Shown in pieces: positions 8,820 through 17,974 of a DNA stretch of 32,037 bases. Below the pieces are notes generated by a model, which was not told the origin of the DNA, ran no database searches, and saw nothing but the letters and a program-made list of their open reading frames with translations. Origin of the DNA: Anaerolineae bacterium (GTDB lineage Bacteria; Chloroflexota; Anaerolineae; Aggregatilineales; J027); NCBI GenBank assembly GCA_008933735.1, contig WBUL01000024.1, forward strand, positions 1 to 32,037, written 5' to 3'. Numbering within the stretch: the stretch's first letter is position 1; every line of letters begins with the position of its first letter. The position numbers and the translations under genes are program-made.

Positions 8820-10705
8820 GCCACAAAAAAAGATTAGTCCTAGTCGAATCGCCTACCAAGGTGAAGAAAATCACTGGATTCTTGGGCAGTGAATTTCAGG
8901 TACTCGCCTCAATGGGGCATGTACGCGACCTGCCCGCCGATGAACTTGGTATTGATGTGGAAGCAGATTTCAAGCCGAAATGGGTGGGGGTGAAGGGCAA
9001 GGGGGCGGTCATCAAACGGCTGACCCAAGCCATGCAGGAAGCGGAGGCTATCTATCTTGCCACTGACCCTGACCGTGAAGGGGAGGCAATCGCCGCCCAC
9101 ATTCTCGCCCTGACCAAAATCCCCAAAGATGTGCCAGTTATGCGAGTGAGCTTCACCGCCATCACTAAAGAAGCGGTGCGCCATGCCGTAGAGAATCCGC
9201 GTCCGCTGGATATGGCGTTGGTCGCGGCGCAGCACGCCAGACGCAAGCTGGATCGGTTGGTGGGCTATCTGGTCAGCCCGATTGCGTGCCGCGTGTTGGA
9301 TGGGCGGTACTCAGCAGGACGGGTTCAATCGCCTGCGCTGCGGCTGGTCATTGAACGGGAAAAAGCGATTGCAGACTTCACCCCCGAAACCTACTTCACC
9401 CTGCATGTCCTATTGAATGCGGATGATACCACCTTCAAAGCCAAGCTGGTGCAGGTACAAGGTCAAACACTGCCCCTCAAAGATGGGGCTTTCGTAAAAC
9501 GTTTGGCGCCCACGCTCGGATCGGCAAGTTACTGGGTTGGGGAGATCGTGGCTGAGGATGTGTCGTATACCCCACCAGCACCTTTCACGACCAGCACCCT
9601 GCAACAGGTCGCCAGCAGCCAGCTTGGACTCTCGCCCGAAAAGACGATGCGTTTGGCACAAACGCTGTACGAGGCATCGCTCATCACCTATATGCGAACG
9701 GATGCGGTATTTGTCGCGCCTGAAGCACAAACAGCGGCAGCGGATTTCATCCAGCGTGCTTATGGGGAAAACTATCTGCCTCCCGAAAAGCCTACTTACA
9801 AGAGTAAGCCCGGCGCACAAGAAGCGCATGAAGCCATTCGTCCGACGGATATGACGCTCACGCCGGACACAATCAAAGAGGAAGTAGGTGAAGGCGCGGC
9901 ACTCTATGGGCTGATCTGGCGACGGTTCATGGGGAGCCAGATGGCATCTGCCATTGACCGCGTACAGACCCTTACTATTCTGGCAGGCAAGGAACAGGGG
10001 CAACCCTTTCCACTAAAGCTAGAAGCCCGCGCCACGACCCCGCAATTTGATGGCTTCCGTCGGGTATATCAGGTTGGGTCAGATGTGGAGGAGGATGCAC
10101 CTGAAGAAACCCAACACACGCTGCCTTCTCTGGAACACGGGCAGAGGTTGGGGCTAAAACAAGTCTTGCCTGAGCAGAAGCAGACCCAACCGCCGAGCCG
10201 CTTCACCGAAGCTCAACTGGTGCGTGAACTGGAAAAGTGTGGCATCGGGCGACCCAGCACTTATGCCGCCATCTTGAGCAACATCAAGTCACGGGAATAT
10301 GTGAAGGTCGAAAGGAAACGGCTCGTGCCTACGGAGTCCGGGCGCAAGCTGCTGGATTACCTGCTGGGCAACTTCGCGCCGATTTTCGCCTACGACTACA
10401 CCGCCAAAATGGAGAACCTGCTGGATGCTATCGCAGCGGGTGAGACCCCAGAACTGGATGCCCTGACCGCCTTCTGGGAGGAATTTCACCCTCTGCTACG
10501 CGGTGCAACGGCTGAACAGAGTCACACGCAGCCCGCCCGTCCTGTCCCACAAAAAACGGGCGAGAAGTGCCCGCAATGTGGGAGCGATCTGGTGCTGCGC
10601 GAAGGCAAACACGGTCAATTCATTGGCTGCTCAGGCTATCCCACCTGCCGCTATGCGGCTGGCTTGGAGCATCAGCCGTTGCTCATCCAACCGATCAAGA
10701 GCTAG
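8816..10705 (+). CDS. topA: Type IA DNA topoisomerase (TopA-like, mobile-element form)
   Basis: This enzyme relaxes negatively supercoiled DNA by transient single-strand cleavage. The Toprim domain opens with LVLVESPTKVKKI at 6-18 and has the acidic DPDREGEA motif at about 85-92. The catalytic tyrosine is Y292 in SLITYMRTDA. The later EAHEAIRPTD and GIGRPSTYA motifs are intact. One four-cysteine zinc ribbon (CPQC then C-x5-C, about 585-611) closes the protein. At 629 residues it is shorter than chromosomal TopA, which usually carries several zinc domains. TopA homologues are frequent in conjugation clusters, where they may help process transferred DNA. Overlap with the preceding small gene (ATGA) places it in the secretion operon, so I regard it as an element gene and not the host housekeeping copy. 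Confidence 0.93.
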   Translation: MSHKKRLVLVESPTKVKKITGFLGSEFQVLASMGHVRDLPADELGIDVEADFKPKWVGVKGKGAVIKRLTQAMQEAEAIYLATDPDREGEAIAAHILALTKIPKDVPVMRVSFTAITKEAVRHAVENPRPLDMALVAAQHARRKLDRLVGYLVSPIACRVLDGRYSAGRVQSPALRLVIEREKAIADFTPETYFTLHVLLNADDTTFKAKLVQVQGQTLPLKDGAFVKRLAPTLGSASYWVGEIVAEDVSYTPPAPFTTSTLQQVASSQLGLSPEKTMRLAQTLYEASLITYMRTDAVFVAPEAQTAAADFIQRAYGENYLPPEKPTYKSKPGAQEAHEAIRPTDMTLTPDTIKEEVGEGAALYGLIWRRFMGSQMASAIDRVQTLTILAGKEQGQPFPLKLEARATTPQFDGFRRVYQVGSDVEEDAPEETQHTLPSLEHGQRLGLKQVLPEQKQTQPPSRFTEAQLVRELEKCGIGRPSTYAAILSNIKSREYVKVERKRLVPTESGRKLLDYLLGNFAPIFAYDYTAKMENLLDAIAAGETPELDALTAFWEEFHPLLRGATAEQSHTQPARPVPQKTGEKCPQCGSDLVLREGKHGQFIGCSGYPTCRYAAGLEHQPLLIQPIKS

Positions 10706-10717
10706 TGAGGTCGTGTC

Positions 10718-11839
10718 ATGTCGATGATGCCGCTTCCTCCAGATAACTGGATGCCAGAAGAACCGCCCGACCTCTACTTCTCCGATGTTGTAGTGGATGA
10801 ACCGCCTTGGCTGTATGATGAGCCATCGCTGGATACTGACATCATGGCACGGTTGGATAGATACGTCCCATCCATCCCTTCGGCTGCTGATTATCGTGTA
10901 CCGGATGAGGTTTACGCTGACCAGCCGGACATGTTCTTTGAGACTGACATCACGCCGCAGGGGATACCCACCCCTGCATCTCATATCGAACGCGACACGA
11001 ACTGGCAGTTGCAGCATAACCAAATCGTGATTGAAGCTATCCAGTCCGACCCACACGCGGATCCGACGGGTTATGCGGTGGGTGTAGTGGAAGTCTGGCA
11101 AGACCCCCAGACCGGTGACCAAGCGGGAACTTATCTACACATGGCGGATGCCCCTCACTTGCAACGGGCTGAGGAAATGCAATCCAACATCTATCGCCTG
11201 GCAGATAAGGCAGGGGTTTCGGAGGCGGAGTTTGGGGACTTCGCGCATGAACTCATCAAGGGGCGAGGGGACTGGCAGCCGCTAACCGATACCCAATGGC
11301 AGCGGGTGGATAACGCGCTTGCACCAGATACCCCGAATTTCGATGATGATGCGGTATGGGCGGAGCGAGATCGGCTGCTGGCACAAGCCTTTGAGACGAT
11401 TGAGCCAGAGCCGAATCGCTTACCGGATTACGATCAGGCAGTTAAGGATTTGGGCATCCAGATTGCGGGCTTCGATCCCAACACAACCCCACCGCCCTTG
11501 TTTGATGCCAAGACCAACACCGCCTACTGGGTAGGGGTTTATCAAGACCCAGAAACACCCGATCAGGGGATCACCAGCCTACTTTCGATTCAAATGGATG
11601 AAAACAATATGCCCCAAGCCCGGCTTGCGCCTGTAGCGATGGGTGATTTAGATCATGCCGAGCGTACTGCTGAATACCTACTCACAGTAGCGGAGCGCAC
11701 GCAAGATGTCGGGCAAGTGCTGGATGCCGCTGAAGGCATGGCAGTTGCCACACAGCACCACGAACTGTGGGAGGCAGGGCAAGGCATTCCTGTTGAAAGT
11801 GATATTGCCTTTACTCCTGTGGGGCTAGAGATCGAATAG
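10718..11839 (+). CDS. Acidic module-containing protein, unknown function (first of three)
   Basis: A 373-residue strongly acidic protein with no membrane segment or signal peptide. I do not recognise a named family. Residues about 120-200 (VVEVWQDPQTGDQAGTYL, then WQPLTDTQWQRVDNALA) resemble a segment of the next gene's product (LLDVYRDALTGDLAGEYL, then WQPMQPGHYDLYERLAG). The C-terminal part (YWVGVYQDPET, then IPVESDIAF) recalls the C-terminal region of the third gene's product (VPIESDISA). So it is one member of a local family built from shared modules. ATG 10718 has GAGG about seven bases upstream, shortly after the topA stop, so it probably continues that operon. The acidity would allow DNA mimicry, but no motif proves it. 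Confidence 0.7.
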   Translation: MSMMPLPPDNWMPEEPPDLYFSDVVVDEPPWLYDEPSLDTDIMARLDRYVPSIPSAADYRVPDEVYADQPDMFFETDITPQGIPTPASHIERDTNWQLQHNQIVIEAIQSDPHADPTGYAVGVVEVWQDPQTGDQAGTYLHMADAPHLQRAEEMQSNIYRLADKAGVSEAEFGDFAHELIKGRGDWQPLTDTQWQRVDNALAPDTPNFDDDAVWAERDRLLAQAFETIEPEPNRLPDYDQAVKDLGIQIAGFDPNTTPPPLFDAKTNTAYWVGVYQDPETPDQGITSLLSIQMDENNMPQARLAPVAMGDLDHAERTAEYLLTVAERTQDVGQVLDAAEGMAVATQHHELWEAGQGIPVESDIAFTPVGLEIE

Positions 11840-11921
11840 CCACCATTTCACGACTTAACAGCTCGTCTTTGTCAAATCCCTAAACACGCCCTAACCTTCT
11901 CTGTCGCTATGCTCATTCATT

Positions 11922-14900
11922 ATGAGTACAACAGCGATTCGGCAGTTTCAGGGCGATACCTTCAGCGTACTAGATGAGGACGGTGAGGCGCATCTGGTCG
12001 CGTTCGATGAGAACGCGGTCTATGGGCTGGAGCTTGCCTTCCCCGAAAGCGATGATGATCGCTATCGCGTGAATGCCCTGCGCCTGACCCGCGACGCACA
12101 CGGCGCGGAACGGCAACAGCGTTTGACACTGGCAGAATACCCCAGCCACATGGAAGCGGAAGAACACCTTACTGAAACGAGTACGGCATTATTTGAAAGT
12201 GGACGGGATGCGATGCCCATCACTGCCATCAGAGAGCAGCCTACCGAGTATGCAGCGGGTTATATGGTTGCTAGTTATCCCTCTGACGCGGTGCTGACGG
12301 GGGAATCCGCATCGGTATCGGTAATCGCGGTGAGTGAGCATCGGGTACAGGATGCACTGGTTGGGTGGAATTTATCCCCCTGGGAAGCCTCTCATCTGGC
12401 GATGGTTCTGGAAGATGCTCAGGCGGAGGGCGGGGCAGCAGCCCTGCTACAAACCGCCACTGAAGAAGCCCGTACACACGGCATGATCGAGCCGGATCAG
12501 CCACTTTTTCCGACACCAGCCACATCACCACTCGCCTATCTGGATCAGCGCGAAGAACTCACCTACGCGGCGGAGGTCGTCCAGCCAGAGCAAGAGGCTT
12601 GGGGCTGGTATGAAGCGCGGTTTACGGTCTTACCCGATGGGGAAAACCATCAGGTCGCGCTGCTGGATGTTTATCGGGATGCTCTCACGGGCGATCTGGC
12701 AGGGGAGTATTTGCCCATCAGCCAATATCCCACGTCCGATGAAGCTGAACAAGCCCGTGATGGTCTCATCGAACGCGCCTTTGATACGGATGCGCGAGAG
12801 GTTGCTGAAGGGGTCGTTGAAAATCCAGTCTGGCAGCCGATGCAGCCTGGACATTACGACCTCTACGAACGGTTAGCGGGGTTCGCTCACGAACCTGATC
12901 TCCCACCTGATACAGCACTCGATCCTTTGTTAGTCGAAGCGATGCGCCTTGGTGCAGTTATCGTTGATTTAGAGAAGGAAGCACAAGGAATGTCCAATAC
13001 TCTCAAGGCAGAAAGCCAGAACTGGCAAGTTGATTTGAACGAACATGTTACCCATCTCCCACCCTATGTCACGGCGGAATATCGTTCACCGGAGAACGCC
13101 GAAGGGGTTGCCCCTGTGCGGTTGCGTCCAGAGGGTGATGAATCCATGTATGGCTTGGAAGTCTCCGCACCTGATGAAGCAGGAGCGGTCAGGCTCGCTG
13201 CCATCAAGACCTTCGACAGCCAAATCCTGCACAAGCCCGTGACTGAAAGTGCGGTGCTGAAAACCTACCATCCGTCAGATTACGACGAGTCAGTCTCCTA
13301 CCTCAACCCGCGTAGCGAAGCACTCTTGGATGCGCGTGCGCTGGTCTATGAATGGGGACGCAGTGACCTCGATCATGCGATGGGGTCAGCCCTGCTGCTG
13401 GCACAGGAGAACGGTTTCAAGGGCGATAAGTTGTTTGAACAGGGACCTGCGGATACTTTCGCGCCTGTCCGTGATGCCCGCAACCTTGATACTATCCAGA
13501 CCGAACGGGAGTGGGAACGCGACGCAGAAATCTTCGGTAAGGATGGCTATCGCATCCCACAGCCCGATGGCTTGACCCATGCTCGTGAGATTGGGCGGTA
13601 TGGGGTCGATCCCGAAGTTGAACCGGGGCAGTTCTATGGCGTGACCGTGCGAGAGGCGCATCTCGGTGCAGAGCCTGATCCGAACTATCCGCCTGTGTAT
13701 GTCGTCGAAGGGGTCAAAGCCTGGCTGGACAAAGATACCCATGAAGTCGGGTCTGAAACGGTCACACTGGATGTGCGTGGCAGTCGTGAGGCGAGCCTAC
13801 AGGTCGCGGACAGGCTGGCAGATGAGGAGGATTTGCCGAGCCGTTTGGAATACATGGAGACCCTTGCCCATCAAGCTGCCGCGCAGCATCAAGGACTGGC
13901 TTTGCCGCTACTGGGAGAAGCCCCTGTCGATCACCTCAACCTGAACTTACGTGAGGCAGGTCTGTTCACACAGGGTCCGCCCGACCCAGTGCGTTTAACC
14001 CCTGATGAAGAGGTGAGATGGGACTTGCCAGAGATTGACCCACCCGGTCGTCTGGCAACACCTATTGGTGCGTATGTGGATCGGCACGCTGGGGATTATC
14101 TGCTCACCGATGCAGCCGTCTTACCATCGGGTGAACGTCTCGCTCCGCCCGATGAAATTGAATACCGTGTGCTGCCACTGGACACCTTACCCGTCGATAA
14201 GGATGAACCCCATGTGCCTGCCGAATACGATCCTGTGCGGATGAAACCTATTGACGATGACATTCCCGCCGATCATGGGGCGGACTATGCCTTTGAAGTA
14301 CGCCACATCCGTGCTTTTGACTTGGGGGGTGAACTGACCGACTCCTATCATGTGGTTGAAGCAGTCAAATCCTGGCATGACCCGGACATCCTATCGGAAC
14401 CCGACGAACGCCTGACCCTGGCACTGCCACTGGCTGCTTTTGATGAGAAGGAACCAGCTTTCCAGACCGCCGAACAACTCACTGCCAAATGGTGGGCGGA
14501 AGGGATGCAGCCCGCCATGCAGGAGGCAGCGAATATGGCAGCGGGTCATTTGCGTCCCGACATCATGGATGTCGAGAACAGGCATCTGTTTGGGATGGGT
14601 CCAACAGACCCTTTCACAGTGGAATTTGGGGAACAGGCACGGCAGGTGCAAACACCTGACCTACCCGACGAGACAACTACCGTCACCCCCCATCCATTCA
14701 CCGCCCAGAACTACAGCCGCACCATTGGTGAAGCTGCCTATGACCTGCCGCTGGAAGAAGGACAGGCTTATGCTTTTCAGGCACGGCGGATTGAGGAACT
14801 AGAGCATCGGGTAGCCCCTTATGGCGTGGATGCGATGGCAGTGGAAGCGGTCAAAAGCTGGGAGGCTGGGGGTGACCAGCAGCAGGAAGTTGTGACGCTG

Positions 14901-15629
14901 GGTGTTTACTTTGACCGCGATGATGCTCGGCGCGAAGTGGATGCCTATGTCGATCTGGCTGAACGCGAAGGTATCCAAGCTGCCATGAGCCGTGCGGCAG
15001 TGCTGGCGGATGCCCAACATGTGCCGCAGCTGCTCCATGAAGCGGATGAACTCGGCATTCATCTCAACCCCGATGTGCGTTATGGCGATATGTTCAGTCA
15101 AGGACCGGATGATCCCTTCCTATCGGAACGTGAGATCAACCACATCGCCGCTCAGTACACGGAAGCCAATCCCCCACAGCATCGCCTCTCGCTGGAAGTC
15201 CTGCCAGTTCAGGACAAAGCCGGGCAAGCGTTAGGACATTCGGTGGTTGCTCTGGATGCTGCCTGGGATCATGAGGAAAACTCGCGTGAGTTAGAGGATG
15301 CCCAGAGCGTGACCGCCTACGAACTGGCGCAGTTCCAAGATAAGGCGGCAGCAGATACCTATGCCCTTGGGCTGTCGAAATACATGGGCAAGCGTGAGAT
15401 CGTCAATGAAGGGACGGACATCAACCCGGCACTGGACTTTGTGAAAGGTGTGCAGGATGCCAATGGTCTAGGTGATAACCAACAGTGGCTTCTCCCACAT
15501 GAAGTGGGACGCTTGGCAGGCGGCGAATGGTCGCTGCGCCATGAGCCTACTGATTTTCAACCCATGACAGTAGCGGAGATTGGACAAGCTGCCTCCCTTG
15601 AAGTTGTTGCACCCGATCTGGATTTATAA
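11922..15629 (+). CDS. Giant acidic repeat protein, unknown function (second of three)
   Basis: The 1235-residue product is very rich in Asp and Glu and has no signal peptide or membrane helix. It holds at least four degenerate units of about 170-207 residues. Each has a beta-like segment ending in a V-K-x-W/F motif (AAIKTF, VEGVKAW, VEAVKSW, VEAVKSW) and closes with an F-x-x-GPxDPF motif near residues 504, 681, 888 and 1057. The last 140 residues (LGHSVVALDAAW, ELAQFQDKAAADTY, FQPMTVAEIG) form a separate domain shared with the next gene's product. I see no catalytic motif. The start ATG 11922 has no clear ribosome site. The stop TAA directly abuts the next ATG, so the two are co-translated. 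Repeat structure suggests a scaffold or DNA-mimic role, which is speculation. Confidence 0.8.
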   Translation: MSTTAIRQFQGDTFSVLDEDGEAHLVAFDENAVYGLELAFPESDDDRYRVNALRLTRDAHGAERQQRLTLAEYPSHMEAEEHLTETSTALFESGRDAMPITAIREQPTEYAAGYMVASYPSDAVLTGESASVSVIAVSEHRVQDALVGWNLSPWEASHLAMVLEDAQAEGGAAALLQTATEEARTHGMIEPDQPLFPTPATSPLAYLDQREELTYAAEVVQPEQEAWGWYEARFTVLPDGENHQVALLDVYRDALTGDLAGEYLPISQYPTSDEAEQARDGLIERAFDTDAREVAEGVVENPVWQPMQPGHYDLYERLAGFAHEPDLPPDTALDPLLVEAMRLGAVIVDLEKEAQGMSNTLKAESQNWQVDLNEHVTHLPPYVTAEYRSPENAEGVAPVRLRPEGDESMYGLEVSAPDEAGAVRLAAIKTFDSQILHKPVTESAVLKTYHPSDYDESVSYLNPRSEALLDARALVYEWGRSDLDHAMGSALLLAQENGFKGDKLFEQGPADTFAPVRDARNLDTIQTEREWERDAEIFGKDGYRIPQPDGLTHAREIGRYGVDPEVEPGQFYGVTVREAHLGAEPDPNYPPVYVVEGVKAWLDKDTHEVGSETVTLDVRGSREASLQVADRLADEEDLPSRLEYMETLAHQAAAQHQGLALPLLGEAPVDHLNLNLREAGLFTQGPPDPVRLTPDEEVRWDLPEIDPPGRLATPIGAYVDRHAGDYLLTDAAVLPSGERLAPPDEIEYRVLPLDTLPVDKDEPHVPAEYDPVRMKPIDDDIPADHGADYAFEVRHIRAFDLGGELTDSYHVVEAVKSWHDPDILSEPDERLTLALPLAAFDEKEPAFQTAEQLTAKWWAEGMQPAMQEAANMAAGHLRPDIMDVENRHLFGMGPTDPFTVEFGEQARQVQTPDLPDETTTVTPHPFTAQNYSRTIGEAAYDLPLEEGQAYAFQARRIEELEHRVAPYGVDAMAVEAVKSWEAGGDQQQEVVTLGVYFDRDDARREVDAYVDLAEREGIQAAMSRAAVLADAQHVPQLLHEADELGIHLNPDVRYGDMFSQGPDDPFLSEREINHIAAQYTEANPPQHRLSLEVLPVQDKAGQALGHSVVALDAAWDHEENSRELEDAQSVTAYELAQFQDKAAADTYALGLSKYMGKREIVNEGTDINPALDFVKGVQDANGLGDNQQWLLPHEVGRLAGGEWSLRHEPTDFQPMTVAEIGQAASLEVVAPDLDL

Positions 15630-17420
15630 ATGACTGATCGCTTGCCTGTCCCCCCGCCTGACTCGACCGCTGGTGGCATTTACTCCATCGGCTATAACGC
15701 TTGGAGTGGGGTAGATGGTTTGTCCAAGATGTTCGACGCGCTGGAAGCCGAAGGCGTGACCATCGTGGTGGATACCCGTAACAGCGACTTTCATGCCCGC
15801 TACAGCTTCGACCAACTCGCGGCGGCTGCTCGTGACCATCAGGGGCAAGATGGCAAACCCATGCGCTATGCTCATCGTCCTGCCCTGACAGGCAAGCCCA
15901 AAGAACCCTGGGAATACACCGATGAAGGGCAGGCGGATTATGCCGCGATGGACAAACGTCCTGAAGCGGTAGAAACGCTGGATGGGATGGCAACCGCCGC
16001 CCGTCAGGGGGAACGCATCGCCCTACTATGTGCCTGCCAGGGGACTCACACCTGTCACCGCACCCGTTGGCTGGCTGAGTCGCTGGGGGAGCGCGGTGTA
16101 GATGTAGGGCATATTGAACCTGGTGAGCGCGATTATGACCGCTATACCGAGCAGGGTGAGCAGGAATTATATACTGTTACCCCACATTCCAAGTTACCCG
16201 ACCTGCCCGATCACAGTGACACCAATTGGGGGGAACGGCAGGCATATTGGAAGGAACGGAGTAAGCCCAAGCTTGTGCCACAGGATTACCAATCGCCTGA
16301 AGCGACCAAGCCACTGCCCACCGAGCCAAGTCAAATCCTCATCGCGGGCAGCATGAATGCCAACAATGCCCAATTGAATTATGCTTCCGCGCTGGTCGTG
16401 CGAGCAGCGGAAATCGGCGCACAGATTCATGTGGGGGATAACGATCAGGGCGTGGATGCGCGGGTGGTCGAGACTGCCAATAGTATCGGCTATAGCGATG
16501 TGGTCGTCTGGACAGCCGGGGATGATCCCCGTAATGGTGGCGTTGAAGGCGGCCAGATACGCAAAGTCCCGCATAACTATAAGGAAAAGGGCAATCGCTT
16601 CACCCAGCGTGACCGCACCATGATCCGCAGTCTGGATGATGACACTGGAGCAGCTTTCTTTATTGACAACGGTTTCACCCATCACAAAAACGGACGCATG
16701 ACCGGCACAGAGGCAGGCTATGTGTTCGCGGTGGAACAGGGCAAGGCAGCGCGGAAAATCTCCTTCGGGCGGCAGCTAGACCGCGAAGCCGAACTGAAAC
16801 CGCTGCCTACCGAGTATACGCCCCGCATACCCGATGATCCGCAGGCAGGACAGGAGCCTCCCGCACCGCCATCCCCACCTGCATCTCTTGAACCGACGGA
16901 TACACCCAAACGTTATCCCACACTGCGTGAATTTGAGGAGTCGCTGCGACAGCAGCGTGTGGGTATTCCAGAAACGGAACAAGCCCTTGAGCCAATGATT
17001 GGCTACAGTATCCAGACGGTGCAGACGGTGGATGCCCAGCAGAAACCATTGGGCTATTCGGCGGTTGCCCTGCGTGATGTCTATCACAGCGGCGTGCCGA
17101 TTGAAAGTGACATCAGTGCCAGTCATGCGCTGGAGCTGGCTCGCTTTGCCGAACGTGACCATGCCGAGCAGTACGCAGGCGCATTGACCGCGTACATCAA
17201 GGGCAAGGCTGGTTTGGAATTTATTGGTTCGGCAGAGCATACGGCGAGAACAGGAGTATTCTTGAATAAGGTTGCTGAAACCAATGGGCTAGAAGCCGCA
17301 GAGCAAGCGGTTGAACGAGAAGGCATATTACAGCAGGGCATCTTCCAATCTGAACACGAGAGCCATATTCAACCCATGACACTTCCTGCTGTACCCAGCT
17401 TTACCGAGCTTGATCTCTAA
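15630..17420 (+). CDS. DUF488-like and SLOG-like domains plus shared C-terminal module (third of three)
   Basis: A 596-residue multidomain protein. Residues about 15-160 look like DUF488: IYSIGYNAWSG at the start, VVDTRNSD, and the late LLCACQGTHTCHR motif with its conserved C-x4/5-CHR feature. Residues about 234-345 look like a SLOG/DUF2493-type Rossmann domain (ILIAGSMNANN, IHVGDNDQGVDARVVETA, VVVWTAGDDP), a fold that binds nucleotides or nucleotide-derived signals. A Pro-rich linker (about 400-425) leads to a C-terminal domain (about 455-596: LGYSAVALRDVY, ELARFAERDHAEQY, IQPMTLPAVPS) related to the end of the previous protein. ATG 15630 follows the upstream TAA with no gap. A nucleotide-sensing or nucleic-acid-related role is inferred from family context; no substrate is known. 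Confidence 0.72.
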   Translation: MTDRLPVPPPDSTAGGIYSIGYNAWSGVDGLSKMFDALEAEGVTIVVDTRNSDFHARYSFDQLAAAARDHQGQDGKPMRYAHRPALTGKPKEPWEYTDEGQADYAAMDKRPEAVETLDGMATAARQGERIALLCACQGTHTCHRTRWLAESLGERGVDVGHIEPGERDYDRYTEQGEQELYTVTPHSKLPDLPDHSDTNWGERQAYWKERSKPKLVPQDYQSPEATKPLPTEPSQILIAGSMNANNAQLNYASALVVRAAEIGAQIHVGDNDQGVDARVVETANSIGYSDVVVWTAGDDPRNGGVEGGQIRKVPHNYKEKGNRFTQRDRTMIRSLDDDTGAAFFIDNGFTHHKNGRMTGTEAGYVFAVEQGKAARKISFGRQLDREAELKPLPTEYTPRIPDDPQAGQEPPAPPSPPASLEPTDTPKRYPTLREFEESLRQQRVGIPETEQALEPMIGYSIQTVQTVDAQQKPLGYSAVALRDVYHSGVPIESDISASHALELARFAERDHAEQYAGALTAYIKGKAGLEFIGSAEHTARTGVFLNKVAETNGLEAAEQAVEREGILQQGIFQSEHESHIQPMTLPAVPSFTELDL

Positions 17421-17428
17421 CCCCCTCG

Positions 17429-17446
17429 TTGCATTTATTGCATTTA
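17429..17446 (+). promoter_or_regulatory. Tandem 9-bp repeat upstream of the HTH gene
   Basis: TTGCATTTA occurs twice head to tail in the 72 bases between the previous stop and the HTH gene, followed by CATGCTAAGG. A tandem repeat directly upstream of a small DNA-binding protein gene is a plausible autoregulatory operator overlapping its promoter. I see no strong minus-10 hexamer, so the promoter part is tentative. Confidence 0.35.
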
Positions 17447-17492
17447 CATGCTAAGGTAGGCAAAACGAATCAATGTTGAAAAGAGGTTGCTT

Positions 17493-17936
17493 ATGTTGGC
17501 ACAGCGGCAAATGCCCCCTACCGAACAGGACTCCGCATTAGCGCGGCTGTCTGGCACGGTGTTGGCACGCTATGCCCATGCCAACCGTCCCTTGTTGGTG
17601 CGTGTCACCGAGCAAGAACAAGCGATTGAACTGCCACCCGGCGCGGTGGCACTCTTGATCGACATCCTTCAGACGATGGCGGCGGGGCGGAGTGTAACCA
17701 TTATCCCTGAGAACGCCGAACTGACCACCGTTCAGGCGGCGGAAATCCTGAACGTCTCGCGCCCTTTCCTGATTAAGCTGCTTGAAAATGGCACGATTCC
17801 CTATCACAAGGTTGGTACACATCGGCGGGTGCGGATGGAAGATGTCATGAACTACAAAGAGGCAGTTGACCGTGAACGCGAAGCCGTGCTGGATCAACTG
17901 GTCGAAGAAGCCCAAAACCTTGACATGGGCTATTAG
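17493..17936 (+). CDS. Excisionase-type HTH protein, antitoxin-like
   Basis: The 147-residue product ends in an HTH_17/excisionase-type domain at about 80-125 (LTTVQAAEILNVSRPFLIKLL, then GTIPYHKVGTHRRVRMEDVMNYK). The N-terminal part is a small alpha/beta segment. Proteins of this layout, ending in an acidic helix and a GY terminus, are commonly encoded just before a PIN-domain toxin and act as its antitoxin and repressor. Here no PIN gene follows; the next gene is an AT-rich HNH-like gene 38 bases on. I chose ATG 17493 over TTG 17487 because AAGAGG at 17481-17486 fits the ATG. It could also be an ordinary regulator of the element. The antitoxin reading is family knowledge, not proof. Confidence 0.75.
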   Translation: MLAQRQMPPTEQDSALARLSGTVLARYAHANRPLLVRVTEQEQAIELPPGAVALLIDILQTMAAGRSVTIIPENAELTTVQAAEILNVSRPFLIKLLENGTIPYHKVGTHRRVRMEDVMNYKEAVDREREAVLDQLVEEAQNLDMGY

Positions 17937-17974
17937 CGGCTTTTGATCTAACAATTCAAGTTATAGGGATAGTT

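Noticed and set aside
9410..10003. 197-residue reverse open frame inside topA
   Set aside because: It lies wholly inside an unmistakable topoisomerase gene and has no family signature or ribosome site.
8816..10705. topA as evidence of a chromosomal housekeeping region
   Set aside because: Short form with one zinc ribbon, ATGA-coupled to a gene following virB4; such copies belong to conjugative elements.
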